64,000 bases of DNA, from the NCBI RefSeq assembly GCF_003568865.1, contig NZ_CP031115.1, forward strand, positions 2,728,001 through 2,792,000. Reading direction: 5' to 3'. The DNA is from Rubrobacter indicoceani (GTDB lineage: Bacteria > Actinomycetota > Rubrobacteria > Rubrobacterales > Rubrobacteraceae). Position numbers and translations under genes: made by a program. Positions 44,286 to 53,363 of this stretch are shown one piece after another (position 1 is the stretch's first letter; the number at the start of each line of letters is the position of its first letter). A model generated the notes under the pieces. That model made no database searches and was not told the DNA's origin. It was given only the letters and a program-made list of their open reading frames with translations.

Positions 44286-45566
44286 ATGCAGAAGTTTTCT
44301 TTGTTTCGGTCGGTGTTCGGCTGTTTGTTGCCCGAGGTGCCGGATTCCGCGTCTTTTCGTTCTATTCTCCTGGCGTTTGTCGGGCTTGGGTTCCACGTCG
44401 GGGTGTGGGCGGTCCTGGTGGCCGACCTTGCCGGATCTGCCGACCTGACTCCGGGGATGCTCGGGGTTGCGCTTTCGGTGATGACCTTTGCCGGGATCGT
44501 CGCACTTTTTTTGTCTGGAGCGCTCTCGGACCGCTTCGGTCGCCTTCCGTTCCTGCTGATCGGAGCAGGCGGAACCGGGGCTTTCTTTCTGACCCTCGCG
44601 ATCTTTGCGGGTTCGGGCGGCTTTGTACATCTTCTTGTTCTGCTCGGCGTCGGAGGAGTTTGCGCGAGCGCGTGGGACCTCGCCGTCAACGCTCTCGGAA
44701 GCGACTATGAAAGCGAATATCGGGTCAGGGTTATGACTTTTCTGCACGCGGGCTTCTCCGCAAGCGCCGCAGTCGGTGCGTTGTCGTCGGGGATGTTTCT
44801 GTGGGCGAGCCTCGACTTCAGGGCGCTGTACGCGTTTGTCGGGCTTGGCCTGATCTCACTCGCCATGGTGCTTTCGAGATCCCGATTCCCCGGCAACGCC
44901 TCCGAGACAACGGGAGATTACGGTACGGATACCGCAGGAATCGGCACTTCCAGCCTTCTGCTGATGCCCGCGGTGCTCGGGTGTGTGGCGATAGTCTTCA
45001 TGAGTTTCTCGACGGACGCTATTCTGGAAGGGTTCCTCTCCGTGTACCTGCGAGACGCTCTTGCATCAGGTCCGCTGCTCGGGGGGGTCGCGCTTGCTTC
45101 GCTGTATTCCGCGGCTGCTCTTGGAAGGCTCCTCAGCGGCAGGCTCCTCGGGATCTTCGGAGAGAAGCGAACCCTGGCGACGTGTGGCGCGGGGTCTGCG
45201 GTCGGGATGTTATGTGTCGTGGCGACTACAAGCGGGACGTTCTCCGCAGCGGCGCTTCTGCTCGTAGGCTTTGCCACCGCCCCGGTTGCTCCCGTAGTCT
45301 TCTCCCTGGCGGCTCGTGCCGTCCCCGGAGCGAGCGGCAGGATCATCTCACTTGTAACCATCTTCGGGTACGCCGCATTCACCCTGGGGCCTCTCGTTGT
45401 CGGCTTCGTCTCCGACCTGACCTCCGTAAGAACCGCGCTTCTTTTTCCCGTCGCCATGAGCCTGGGCCTGATGTTCGTGGCCCTGTTTTTCCTGCCAGGA
45501 GAGCCTGAAGCCTTCAGAAACGGTCGGGACGGAACGGGGCGAGAAGCGGGTCCGGAGCGCCCGTGA
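44286..45566 (+). CDS. MFS transporter
   Basis: About 426 residues from the ATG at 44286, with AGGGG 6 nt upstream; the longer frame reading is not coding-like. Twelve membrane segments. The MFS loop GALSDRFGRLPFLLIG follows TM2, and GRLLSGRLLGIFGEKRTL marks the second half. The substrate is unknown. The last 53 bases overlap the convergent FAD-dependent oxidoreductase gene. Confidence 0.87.
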   Translation: MQKFSLFRSVFGCLLPEVPDSASFRSILLAFVGLGFHVGVWAVLVADLAGSADLTPGMLGVALSVMTFAGIVALFLSGALSDRFGRLPFLLIGAGGTGAFFLTLAIFAGSGGFVHLLVLLGVGGVCASAWDLAVNALGSDYESEYRVRVMTFLHAGFSASAAVGALSSGMFLWASLDFRALYAFVGLGLISLAMVLSRSRFPGNASETTGDYGTDTAGIGTSSLLLMPAVLGCVAIVFMSFSTDAILEGFLSVYLRDALASGPLLGGVALASLYSAAALGRLLSGRLLGIFGEKRTLATCGAGSAVGMLCVVATTSGTFSAAALLLVGFATAPVAPVVFSLAARAVPGASGRIISLVTIFGYAAFTLGPLVVGFVSDLTSVRTALLFPVAMSLGLMFVALFFLPGEPEAFRNGRDGTGREAGPERP

Positions 45567-46581
45567 GAACCTCAGCCGCCAGAAGCCTCCCGACGAGCGG
45601 GCCGAGCGTAACCCCGCTGTGCGTCAGGGCTTCGTAGTAGCCGGGGAGGTCAGGCAGCCCTCCGACGCACGAATAACCGTCGCCCGGAACCGGACGCAGG
45701 CCGGGGCGCAACCCCACCACCTCTGAGCCTTCGAGGGCCGGGACGATCTTCCGGGCCCGTTTGAGTAACTCTTCCGCCAGAGCGTCGAGATCGGCTTCCT
45801 CTGAAATTCTCTCGTCTATGGTTTCATGATGGATGGCGAGGTAACCGTCACCGTCGGGGCGAAGGTTGACGAGCGGTGTATGGAGCAGACCGTTAAGCAC
45901 CTCAGGAGGGGCCGAGACCCGTGCGATCAAACCCGGAAACACGTCCAGCGGCAACCCCCGCCCGACCATTCGCGCAACCTTTGCCCCGTCCGGACCGGCG
46001 GCGTTTACGATGGCATCGGCGGCGAGGATTTCCCCGCCTCCAAGCGCGACGCTCTTCCCGGCCTCCGTGCCGACGACCTCGGCTCCGGTTCGGACCTCCG
46101 CACCGATCGAACGCGCCGCGTCGGTGATGGTGCGGGTCGCAAGCGGCGCATCCGCCCACGATTCGCCGGAGAAGTGTGCGACGGCGGCGTTCGGGAAAGC
46201 CTCGGATAGCGCAGACCCGGGTTCTACCTCACGCGCTTCTTCCGGCGAGATGATTCTTGCCTTGTAGCCCCAGCCTTTCAGCCGCAGGACTTTCTTCTCA
46301 AGCGATCCGGCATCCTCCGAGACGATGGTGTTGCCCGTCGTGTAGAGCCACTCGCCGCCGAGTTCTCTCTGCAGGGCGGCGTTTTCCTGCATCCCGCTGA
46401 CGTTCAGGTCGAAGTAAGTTTTCGGGGTCTTGTTGTTGGCGTTGACCCAGGCGAAAGAGCGGCTCGTCGTGCCGGAGGCCGGGTCCGTCGCGTCGAGCAA
46501 CGTTACGCTCACGCCACCCTTCGCCAGATTGTAAGCGACCGACGTACCGATTATCCCGGCCCCGACTACAACGACCTTCAT
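45514..46581 (-). CDS. FAD-dependent oxidoreductase (DadA/glycine oxidase type)
   Basis: 355 residues from the ATG at 46581, which forms ATGA with the AbgT stop. DAO fold: VVVVGAGIIGTSVAYNLAKGGVSVTLLD, GTTSRSFAWVNANNKTP, AIVNAAGPDGAKVARMVGRGLPLDVFPGLI (read in pieces), and the C-terminal GYYEALTHSGVTLGPLVGRLLA. It probably oxidises an amino acid or secondary amine. Coupling to AbgT suggests the substrate enters through that transporter. Confidence 0.88.
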   Translation of the reverse strand: MKVVVVGAGIIGTSVAYNLAKGGVSVTLLDATDPASGTTSRSFAWVNANNKTPKTYFDLNVSGMQENAALQRELGGEWLYTTGNTIVSEDAGSLEKKVLRLKGWGYKARIISPEEAREVEPGSALSEAFPNAAVAHFSGESWADAPLATRTITDAARSIGAEVRTGAEVVGTEAGKSVALGGGEILAADAIVNAAGPDGAKVARMVGRGLPLDVFPGLIARVSAPPEVLNGLLHTPLVNLRPDGDGYLAIHHETIDERISEEADLDALAEELLKRARKIVPALEGSEVVGLRPGLRPVPGDGYSCVGGLPDLPGYYEALTHSGVTLGPLVGRLLAAEVLTGAPDPLLAPFRPDRF

Positions 46582-48104
46582 CCCGACACCCGGAGTCCCT
46601 CGCCCGGCCCGACGGGGAGCCCGGCTATGGCCCACACCGCGAACAGGAGCGTCCAGACGAGCAGGAACACGACCGTGTACGGGAGCATCAGGGAGAACAG
46701 CGTCCCGAATCCGGCCCGGCGGTCGTACTGCTGCATAAAGGCGAGGACAAGCGGGACGTACGGGTTCAGGGGGGTGAGGACGTTGGTGGAGGAGTCGGCG
46801 ATACGGTAGGCGGCCTGAACGTAGGCCGGGTTGTAGTCGAGAAGGTAGAAGAGCGGGATGAAGATCGGGGCGAGTATCGCCCACAGCGCAGATCCGCTGT
46901 AGATAACGAAGCTCAGGGCGGCGGTGACGAAGATAAAGGCGAAGAGGACCGGAAGCCCGGTAAGGTTGGCGCTCTGAAGGGCGTCCGCGCCTGAGACCGC
47001 GATCCAGGTAGAGAGGTTCGAGTACTCGAAATACGCAAGGAACTGCGCGGCGGCGAAGATAAGTACGATAAACCCCGCCATCCCGGCTATCGTCTCGCCC
47101 ATCAGCCTCGGCACGTCCGCCGGGCGCTCTATCTTTCCGACCGTTATGCCGTACGCCAGCGCGACCACCACGAAAAAGAGCAATATTACCGGTACGATCC
47201 CGTCCAGCAGCGGCGACGGGATCAAACCGCCGTCCTCGTTACGAAGCGGCGAGGACTCCGGCAACGTAACCGCCACCAGCAGGATGACAAAGACAACCGC
47301 CGCGATAAGGGCGTTGCGGAGACCCCGGTTCTCACGGTCAGTTACGGGTTCCATCATCTCGGCTTCGTGTTCGTCCTCGTAGGCCCCGAGGCGCGGCTCG
47401 ACCAGGCGTTCCGTCACGAAGACCCCGGCGAACATCAGGACGGGGACCGAGGCGATCATGAAAAACCAGTTGCTCACGGGCGTTACGACTTCGCCCTCCG
47501 CCACCGACTGCAGGACCCCGGTCGTGATGCCGGAGAGGAGCGCGTCCGTCGAGGTGATAAGGAAGTTCGCCGAGAACCCGGCCCCGGCGGCGGCGAAACC
47601 GGCGGCCAGCCCGGCAAGAGGATGACGCCCGACCCCGAGAAAGACCAGCGCGGCGAGCGGCGGAACCACGATAAAGGCCGCGTCCGAGGCGAGGTTCCCG
47701 AGGATGCCGACGAAGACGACGGCGTAGGTGATAAGGGACGAAGGGGCGTTCATTATAGTCCGCTTCATCGCCGCTTCTATAAGACCGGTGCGTTGCGCCA
47801 GCCCGATGCCGAGGATGATAGTCAGGACCGTCCCGAGCGGCGGGAACTCCACGAAGTTCGTCACGGTCGAGGTGAGGATGTATTCCAGCCCCGCCCCGGA
47901 GACGAGGCTCTGGATCTGCAGCGTGTCGCCCGTCGCAGGGTCCTCGAAGGACACCCCGAAGAGGCTCACGGCCCACGAAACAAGAACCGTAATAAGGGCG
48001 AGGTAGACAAAGATCATAAACGGATGCGGCAGCCGGTTCCCGACCCGCTCCACCCCGTCGAGGAACCGCTCCAGCCTGCTTTTTCCCGCCGCCTCTTCGG
48101 TCAT
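46578..48104 (-). CDS. AbgT family transporter
   Basis: 508 residues with about 11-13 membrane segments. Family features: RFLDGVERVGNRLPHPFMIFVYLAL, FPPLGTVLTIILGIGLAQRTGLIEAAMKR (read in pieces), DAAFIVVPPLAALVFLGVGRHPLAGL and PLNPYVPLVLAFMQQYDRRAGFGTL. AbgT proteins import p-aminobenzoyl-glutamate or export sulfonamides. The coupled amine oxidase hints at a different amino-acid-like substrate here. Confidence 0.92.
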   Translation of the reverse strand: MTEEAAGKSRLERFLDGVERVGNRLPHPFMIFVYLALITVLVSWAVSLFGVSFEDPATGDTLQIQSLVSGAGLEYILTSTVTNFVEFPPLGTVLTIILGIGLAQRTGLIEAAMKRTIMNAPSSLITYAVVFVGILGNLASDAAFIVVPPLAALVFLGVGRHPLAGLAAGFAAAGAGFSANFLITSTDALLSGITTGVLQSVAEGEVVTPVSNWFFMIASVPVLMFAGVFVTERLVEPRLGAYEDEHEAEMMEPVTDRENRGLRNALIAAVVFVILLVAVTLPESSPLRNEDGGLIPSPLLDGIVPVILLFFVVVALAYGITVGKIERPADVPRLMGETIAGMAGFIVLIFAAAQFLAYFEYSNLSTWIAVSGADALQSANLTGLPVLFAFIFVTAALSFVIYSGSALWAILAPIFIPLFYLLDYNPAYVQAAYRIADSSTNVLTPLNPYVPLVLAFMQQYDRRAGFGTLFSLMLPYTVVFLLVWTLLFAVWAIAGLPVGPGEGLRVSG

Positions 48105-48181
48105 TCTTCCCCTTCGCTGGCCTCAATGCGAGGGATGTTAGCACCCGGACCGGTGGGATTTACGGGTACTGATCGCCCGGT

Positions 48182-49180
48182 CTAGCTCTTCCACTTCAGC
48201 TTCGGGATGACGCGCTCGCCGTAGGCCTCGATGAACTTTTCCTGGTTGCGCCCGACGTTGTGGACGTAGACTTCGTCGAAGCCGAGGTCCACGTAGTGCT
48301 GGATGTGCTCCAGATGCTCGTCTATGTCTGCCGAAGTCAGGACGCGGTCCTTGAAGTTCTCGATGGAGACCTGCTTGGCCATTGCGGCGAAGTCTTCGGG
48401 GTTTCGGATGTCGCCCTTGGGGAAGGGCATCCCGCCGTTCGGCCACTCCTTGACGGCCTGTTCCTCGGCCTTTTGCTGGCTGTCGGCGTAGGATACGTGC
48501 AGTTGGATCATGCGCGGCATCTGCGCCGGGTCTTTGTCCGCCTCGCGCGCTCCCTCTTCGAACTTCTCCATAAGCATCTTTATCTTCTCGTCCGCCGCTC
48601 CGACGGTGATTATGCCGTCGCAGGTCTTTCCGGTCCGCTTGCTCTGTATCGGCCCAGCGGTCGCGACGTACACCGGCGGCGGCGTGTCAGGCATCGTGTA
48701 GAGCCGCGCGCTTTCGAGCTGGATGTGCTCCCCGGAGAACTTCACCTTCTTCCCGGTGAAGAGCCGGTTTATGACCTCGATGGACTCCATGAGGATCTTG
48801 AGCCGCGTCGGGGCTTCGGGCCAGTACTTCCCGACGATGTGTTCGTTCAACGCCTCGCCCGCACCGAGGCCGAGCCAGAAACGACCGGGATACATCGCCT
48901 CTAAAGTCGCGGCGGCCTGGGCGATTATGGCCGGGTGGTAGCGGAACCCCGGCGGCGTAACGCCCGTTCCGAAGCGCATGCTGGTAGTTGCGCCTAAAGC
49001 GCCGAGCCAGCTCCAGACGTACGCCGATTCGCCCTGCTCCGGGGTCCAGGGATGGAAGTGATCCGAGGCCATCACGGACGTAAAGCCGTTCTGCTCGGCG
49101 ACCTGGCTGTACTTCAGGAGGTCGGTCGGGTGAAACTGCTCGAACATCGCTGCGTATCCAACGACCTGCGTGTGCTTCAT
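48182..49180 (-). CDS. F420-dependent LLM oxidoreductase (glucose-6-phosphate dehydrogenase-like group)
   Basis: 332 residues. LLM TIM barrel with VVGYAAMFEQFHPTDLLKYSQVAEQNGF, VMASDHFHPWTPEQGESAYVWSWLGALG (read in pieces), GRFWLGLGAGEALNEHIVGKYWPE and VYVATAGPIQSKRTG. The HFHPW motif, with the His and Trp near the F420 site, resembles Fgd-type and related F420 enzymes of mycobacteria. The substrate is not certain. AAGGAG precedes the ATG. Confidence 0.88.
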   Translation of the reverse strand: MKHTQVVGYAAMFEQFHPTDLLKYSQVAEQNGFTSVMASDHFHPWTPEQGESAYVWSWLGALGATTSMRFGTGVTPPGFRYHPAIIAQAAATLEAMYPGRFWLGLGAGEALNEHIVGKYWPEAPTRLKILMESIEVINRLFTGKKVKFSGEHIQLESARLYTMPDTPPPVYVATAGPIQSKRTGKTCDGIITVGAADEKIKMLMEKFEEGAREADKDPAQMPRMIQLHVSYADSQQKAEEQAVKEWPNGGMPFPKGDIRNPEDFAAMAKQVSIENFKDRVLTSADIDEHLEHIQHYVDLGFDEVYVHNVGRNQEKFIEAYGERVIPKLKWKS

Positions 49181-49246
49181 GAACGGTCTCCTTGAAATGT
49201 AAGTTTTCTCTGGCTGGATTCTACCCGCGCGGGACGGGCGTAGAAC

Positions 49247-50446
49247 CTAGAAGTGATCCACCGGAAATACAAACGGGTCGAGGACGGGGAAGTATTCTTC
49301 CAGCAGGGTGAGCGCTGCCTCGGAATCCGGTGAGATCAGACCGTGCCCGGCGAGCGCGCGTGCGGGGAGATACCCCGCATACAACCGCGAGAGTTGCCGC
49401 ACGTCGAGCCGGACGCGGCGCCCGGCGTTCGCGCCCCGCCTCACCTCGCCGTCACCGACCGTAAACCCTCCGTTGTTCTCCGGGATCACATGGTCTTCGA
49501 TCTCGAGCACGAGCGGCTCGGCGAGGCTGCGTTCGAGATACCCGAGCGCGCCCTCGACGTCCACGAGGCGGAGCATGAGGCCGGGCTGCACCTCGGCTTT
49601 GACAAAGGAATCCTTCAGGTACGGGTGGAGCGGCTCGCTGCGCGGGGTTCTGATGCTCACCTCGAATTCTTCCGGGTCGAAGGCTGCAAGAAAGGAGACG
49701 AGCCCTTCCCTTGCCTCCCTCGTGCGCCCGATGAGTTCCCGGACGTGCAGGGTTCGGGTCGGTTCCTCTCCACCGTCACGGTTCTCTATGCTGTACATCG
49801 CGTAGCCCTCTACCCCGTCGCCTCCCGGCGCGAAGACAACGACCTCGTTTTCCTTTACGCGTTTGCCGCCCCCGGCGCCGAGTATCTGCCGCCAGCGTCC
49901 CTCGCTGCGCCTCACGCAGGCTTGATGCCGGGCGGCTTTTTCTATGAGGATCTCCCGAACCCTTGCGGCGTCCTTTTCCCGGTAAGCCCTGATGTGTCGC
50001 TGCTCGTCTCCTGTCGGGAGCTTTTTCGGGCTGAGGCTGTAGAGGATGGAGTCAGAGGCCGTCTCCCAGCCCGAGGCCCGGTAGAAGGCGTGCGAGAACG
50101 GGTCGAGCATGGACAGGTGCGTTTCGCGCCGCCGCATGTCCCGGAGGTTCGCTTCCAGAAGCCGCCTCGCGTAGCCGCGCCGCCTGTAGGCCGGGTCGGT
50201 CGTCACGGCGGCGATGCCGCCCATCGGCGCGGGCGTGCCGTCCACGAAGACCTCCATCGGCAGGACGGTGGTGCTGGCGCGAACTTCCCCGTTCTCATCG
50301 GCGACAAGGACCTGATCCGGATCGAGGCGGGCGTTTTTCTCCGGGTCGAAGTACTCGCGGCTCCAGCGTTCGTCCCCGCCGAAGGCGAGCCGGAGCATCC
50401 GCGCCAGCGCATCCCTGTCGTCGGGCTTCATGCTCCTTATCTCCAA
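49247..50446 (-). CDS. Eis-like GNAT N-acetyltransferase
   Basis: 399 residues from a TTG with GGAGGAG 6 nt upstream. Tandem-GNAT plus SCP2-like architecture of the Eis family: EIRSMKPDDRDALARMLRLAF at the N-terminus, the acetyl-CoA loop TDPAYRRRGYARRLLEANL, and YSMLDPFSHAFYRASGWE-type second motif (LSMLDPFSHAFYRASGWE). The C-terminal sterol-carrier-like domain ends DHF, with the C-terminal Phe whose carboxylate is catalytic in Eis. Substrates of relatives are polyamines, aminoglycosides and lysine side chains. Confidence 0.9.
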   Translation of the reverse strand: MEIRSMKPDDRDALARMLRLAFGGDERWSREYFDPEKNARLDPDQVLVADENGEVRASTTVLPMEVFVDGTPAPMGGIAAVTTDPAYRRRGYARRLLEANLRDMRRRETHLSMLDPFSHAFYRASGWETASDSILYSLSPKKLPTGDEQRHIRAYREKDAARVREILIEKAARHQACVRRSEGRWRQILGAGGGKRVKENEVVVFAPGGDGVEGYAMYSIENRDGGEEPTRTLHVRELIGRTREAREGLVSFLAAFDPEEFEVSIRTPRSEPLHPYLKDSFVKAEVQPGLMLRLVDVEGALGYLERSLAEPLVLEIEDHVIPENNGGFTVGDGEVRRGANAGRRVRLDVRQLSRLYAGYLPARALAGHGLISPDSEAALTLLEEYFPVLDPFVFPVDHF

Positions 50447-50485
50447 TGTTTCTCCTCCGGCACACGGCCTCGCTTTCTTCCGAGT

Positions 50486-51058
50486 CTACTCTCTGGCCCC
50501 CGCCCGCGCCCCGAGCGTGTCCGAAACCCACTGACACCATTCCGAGAACTCCCGCTCGAAGCCTATGCCGCGCCTGAGGGCGGCGTACCCGGCGAAGTCC
50601 CGACCCTCCATCGTGAGCGGGTCCCCCCCGCAGTTCGCGAGGATCCAACGCTCGGTCCTTCTGTAACCCGCAAGCCTCTCCCGGTGCAGCCGGGCCTGCC
50701 CCTCGAATACCCCGGCCATCTCCCTTTCACCCCCAAGCCACGAGAGGTACGCCCTGAGGGTCGTCTCGTCGCGGGTAGGACTCGCCCGGAGCGGGCCGGT
50801 CACCCACTCCCCGACGGCCTCCAGCCCGGAGGCCGTGATCCCGTACACCTTTCTGTCCGGTTTCCCGCTCTGCGGAACGACCTCGTGAAAGACCATCCCC
50901 GCCCCCTCCAGCTTCGCCAGCTCAGGGTAGATCTGCGAATGCGAAGCCTCCCAGAAATACCCGACCGGCTCCGCCATCCTGAGCTTCAGGTCGTACCCCG
51001 ACATCTCCCCCCCCGCCAGCAACCCCAACACCGCGTATCCCAGAGTAGATATTTTCAT
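50486..51058 (-). CDS. PadR family transcriptional regulator
   Basis: 190 residues. N-terminal winged helix: LGYAVLGLLAGGEMSGYDLKLRM, HSQIYPELAKLEGAGMVFHEVV and RKVYGITASGLEAVGEWV. The C-terminal dimerisation domain is of Vir-type (LRAYLSWLGGEREM ... WILANCGG). Its ATG is immediately followed upstream by a perfect ATGT-N8-ACAT site, and a second lies 44 bp further, so autoregulation and control of the divergent gene are likely. Ligand unknown, probably a phenolic or drug-like compound. Confidence 0.93.
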   Translation of the reverse strand: MKISTLGYAVLGLLAGGEMSGYDLKLRMAEPVGYFWEASHSQIYPELAKLEGAGMVFHEVVPQSGKPDRKVYGITASGLEAVGEWVTGPLRASPTRDETTLRAYLSWLGGEREMAGVFEGQARLHRERLAGYRRTERWILANCGGDPLTMEGRDFAGYAALRRGIGFEREFSEWCQWVSDTLGARAGARE

Positions 51059-51118
51059 ATGTATATCTTGACATATAAAAGCCGCGCCCGTAGACTGCGG
51101 TTATGTAAAAAATTACAT
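51059..51118. promoter_or_regulatory. PadR operators and divergent promoter
   Basis: Site 1, ATGTATATCTTGACAT (51059-51074), and site 2, ATGTAAAAAATTACAT (51103-51118), both fit ATGT-N8-ACAT, the known PadR-type motif. The plus-strand promoter is TTGACA (51068-51073), a 17-bp spacer and TAGACT (51091-51096). Site 1 covers the -35 and abuts the padR ATG; site 2 covers the expected transcription start. Confidence 0.8.
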
Positions 51119-51145
51119 ATGCAGAATCAGAGGAAAGGATCAGGG

Positions 51146-51625
51146 ATGTATACGAGGGGGCTTTCGCGGGGTTCGGGGTGCTTTCGGGGCGGGTTCCTGG
51201 GGTCGAGTATCGTCGGGCTGGGTCGCGGCGCGCGGTTTGCGGTCGCCGGGGCCGTAGTCTTGTTCGTGCTGGTATCGGGGTTGCTGCTGGCGGTTTTCGC
51301 GCCGGGGGCGTGGTGGATAGTGACCGTTTACGGCTGGATCGTGTTTCCGGCTCTCGGGCTGCTCGGGCGTGGAGGGGCCGGGATCAGTCCTGCTCGCAGA
51401 CCGCTTCCGGCGGCGAAGCCCGGGGAGCGGCAGTTGCTCGAAGCGCTGGAGAGAAACGGCTCGCTCACGGCGGCTCGGGCTTCGATGGAGACGACCCTCT
51501 CGGTGGCGGAGGCCGAGGCCGGTCTCGACGAGCTTGCGGGAGAAGGGTACATACGGGTCGGGGTAAAGTCCGGCGGGCTTGCCTACTCGATGTGGGACAG
51601 GCCGGAGACGATCGAAGAGCGGTAA
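51146..51625 (+). CDS. Membrane protein with C-terminal winged-helix-like domain, PadR-controlled
   Basis: About 159 residues from the ATG at 51146 (GGAAAGGATCAGGG upstream). Gly/Arg-rich N-terminus, then two hydrophobic segments (FAVAGAVVLFVLVSGLLLAVFA and WWIVTVYGWIVFPALGLLG, ~30-75). A C-terminal domain follows (LLEALERNGSLTAARASMETTLSVAEAEAGLDELAGEGYI, read in pieces) that looks like a winged helix. No family recognised. The two PadR sites in its promoter make it the likely main target of the divergent regulator. Confidence 0.7.
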   Translation: MYTRGLSRGSGCFRGGFLGSSIVGLGRGARFAVAGAVVLFVLVSGLLLAVFAPGAWWIVTVYGWIVFPALGLLGRGGAGISPARRPLPAAKPGERQLLEALERNGSLTAARASMETTLSVAEAEAGLDELAGEGYIRVGVKSGGLAYSMWDRPETIEER

Positions 51626-51785
51626 GCCGTTTTTCAGGAGCACCGGCAGGATTTTTTGTTTTCGACCGTCCTGTAAGGCGGTCCGGGCGAGTCCGCGCCG
51701 GGGTTCGGCCGGCGGTGTTGCGCACGGCAAGCCTGCTGGCGCCGGGCGTCGGGCTTGTCAGGAAACCGGAAGAAATGGAGGTCCG

Positions 51786-52232
51786 ATGACAAGAGTAGAG
51801 CCGGGAAGGTTCATGGCGCACATAGAGGAGCCGTTCGTGGTCTTTCTGATCGGGATGAGGATCAACCGCTACCTAGCTGTCTGGAACTGGCTGCCGACCG
51901 CCCGGGCTATGGGGCCGATGCTCCGGGAGCTTTACAGGAACCCGGAAAAGGGCTTTCTCGGGGCGGAGTTCTACTTCAACCTGCGCGGGCCGATGCTCGT
52001 TCAGTACTGGCGTTCCTTTGAAGACCTCGAAAGGTTCGCGCGTGACCCGAACGACCCGCACCTCCCGGCGTGGCGAAGCTTCAACAGGCGGGCGCGGGCC
52101 AGCGGTGACGTCGGCATCTGGCACGAAACCTACCGGATAGCACCCGGCAACTACGAATCCATATACTCGAACATGCCGTCCTTCGGGCTTGCCCGGGCAA
52201 CAGACCACCGTACCGCGCGGACCGGTCCGTAA
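51786..52232 (+). CDS. DUF4188 family protein, copy 1
   Basis: 148 residues from the ATG at 51786 with GGAGG upstream. Ferredoxin-like monooxygenase-type pattern: EEPFVVFLIGMRINRYLAVWNWLP, GPMLVQYWRSFEDLERFARD and GIWHETYRI, ending in YSNMPSFGLARA. DUF4188 proteins are related to phenylacetaldoxime-dehydratase/heme-binding dimeric barrel proteins; activity here is unknown. A second copy lies at 53364. It probably continues the PadR-controlled transcript. Confidence 0.85.
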   Translation: MTRVEPGRFMAHIEEPFVVFLIGMRINRYLAVWNWLPTARAMGPMLRELYRNPEKGFLGAEFYFNLRGPMLVQYWRSFEDLERFARDPNDPHLPAWRSFNRRARASGDVGIWHETYRIAPGNYESIYSNMPSFGLARATDHRTARTGP

Positions 52233-52349
52233 GCCGGGCAGCCTTCGGAGCAGCGAATTCTCCCGTGGTGAGGGTAACAGAAGAGGCTGGAGGGTAAGAA
52301 TTGTCGAGATGGGAAAGCTACAGGCGAGACTCGGGGAGGAAAGACCGAC

Positions 52350-53171
52350 ATGACGCAGAGCAGCGAGCGAGGATCCTTCAGGGACAGGATTGTCGAAGAC
52401 TACTCGGGCTACAGGATGTACGACAGCGACGGCGAGAAGCTCGGCAAGGTCGAATACACCGTTCTGGACCGGGACGGTCAGCCCGAATACCTCGGCCTCA
52501 AAACCGGCTTCTTCGGCTCGAAAGCAACCCTCGTGCCCGAACGCATCGTGAGCCTGAACGACTCCGGTGACTTCGAGGTGCAGGCTACGTCGGGCCAGAT
52601 CAACGACGCGCCGACCGTCGGCGACGAAGACGACATCTCCCCCGATTTCGAGGACCGGATCCTCCAGCACTACGGCTTCGGATCCTCCAGCGGTTCGACC
52701 AGACAGGCTGCGGAGACCTCAGATCAGGACCGGGGCTACGATCAGGACTCAAGCCGGGACCGCGACTACGATCGGGAAGACCAAGGATACGGGAGCGAGC
52801 CTCGCAGCGACTTCGACCGGGATTCCGACCGCGACCGGGAGCGTCAGGGCTCCGGAGGTTCCACCGGCGCAGCGGCGGCGGGCGCGGCAGCGGGTTCGGG
52901 CTCGAGCGATCGTGACTCCGACCGGGAGCTGAGCCGCAGCTCCGACCGCGCCGGAGACCGGGAGAGCGGCGAGACCGAAGAGCGGCGCAGCGGCTCGGCC
53001 TCGAGAAATCGGGACGAAGGCGAGAAGGTCCGGGTAACCCTCCGGCGCGAGGAAGCCCGCGCCGAGCGCATTGTAGACGCCGATGGCGAAGAAGAGGTCC
53101 GGATCCGCAAGAGGATGGTCAAGGAAGAGGTTCTCGTAGACGTCGAGGACGCGGAAGAACCCCGAAGGTAA
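52350..53171 (+). CDS. PRC-barrel plus DUF2382 stress protein
   Basis: 273 residues with GGGGAGGAAAG before the ATG. N-terminal PRC-barrel (residues ~18-90: YSGYRMYDSDGEKLGKVEYTVLD, PEYLGLKTGFFGSKATLVPERIV). A long low-complexity Asp/Arg/Ser repeat follows (~115-225, with an Ala/Gly patch). The C-terminal DUF2382-type segment is VRVTLRREEARAERIVDADGEEEVRIRKRMVKEEVLVDVED (read in pieces). Such proteins occur in stress-tolerant actinobacteria and deinococci; the role is unknown. A clear terminator follows. Confidence 0.88.
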   Translation: MTQSSERGSFRDRIVEDYSGYRMYDSDGEKLGKVEYTVLDRDGQPEYLGLKTGFFGSKATLVPERIVSLNDSGDFEVQATSGQINDAPTVGDEDDISPDFEDRILQHYGFGSSSGSTRQAAETSDQDRGYDQDSSRDRDYDREDQGYGSEPRSDFDRDSDRDRERQGSGGSTGAAAAGAAAGSGSSDRDSDRELSRSSDRAGDRESGETEERRSGSASRNRDEGEKVRVTLRREEARAERIVDADGEEEVRIRKRMVKEEVLVDVEDAEEPRR

Positions 53172-53191
53172 AACCAGACAGACCACACCGT

Positions 53192-53226
53192 ATCCCCCGA
53201 CTCCACCACCGGAGCGGGGGATTTTT
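53192..53226 (+). terminator. Rho-independent terminator after PRC-barrel gene
   Basis: ATCCCCC pairs with GGGGGAT, extended inside by CTCC/GGAG, and is followed by a run of five T. It lies 20 bases after the PRC-barrel stop. A further inverted repeat (CCCGACGG/CCGTCGGG, ~53242-53264) follows before the next gene. Confidence 0.8.
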
Positions 53227-53363
53227 CCTGCCCGCACCGGAGCCCGACGGTCGAAATCCCGTCGGGAATATGAGAAACTGGGAATTATTGTCAACAAGTC
53301 GCCGGAATCCGTTTCGTCTGGAGGCATTATCGGCGGCCCGGGGCTTTTGGAGCGGGAGAGGTG

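Noticed and set aside
49343-51145. A 600-codon open frame on the plus strand ahead of the PadR-controlled gene
   Set aside because: It is the antisense shadow of the Eis-like and PadR genes; the translated sequence is Arg/Pro/Gly-rich with no domain. Only the part from 51146 is supported.
53260-53363. Alternative-sigma promoter (two GGGAAT strings) before the second DUF4188 gene
   Set aside because: The strings are suggestive, but I could not fit a known sigma-B or ECF consensus with proper spacing.
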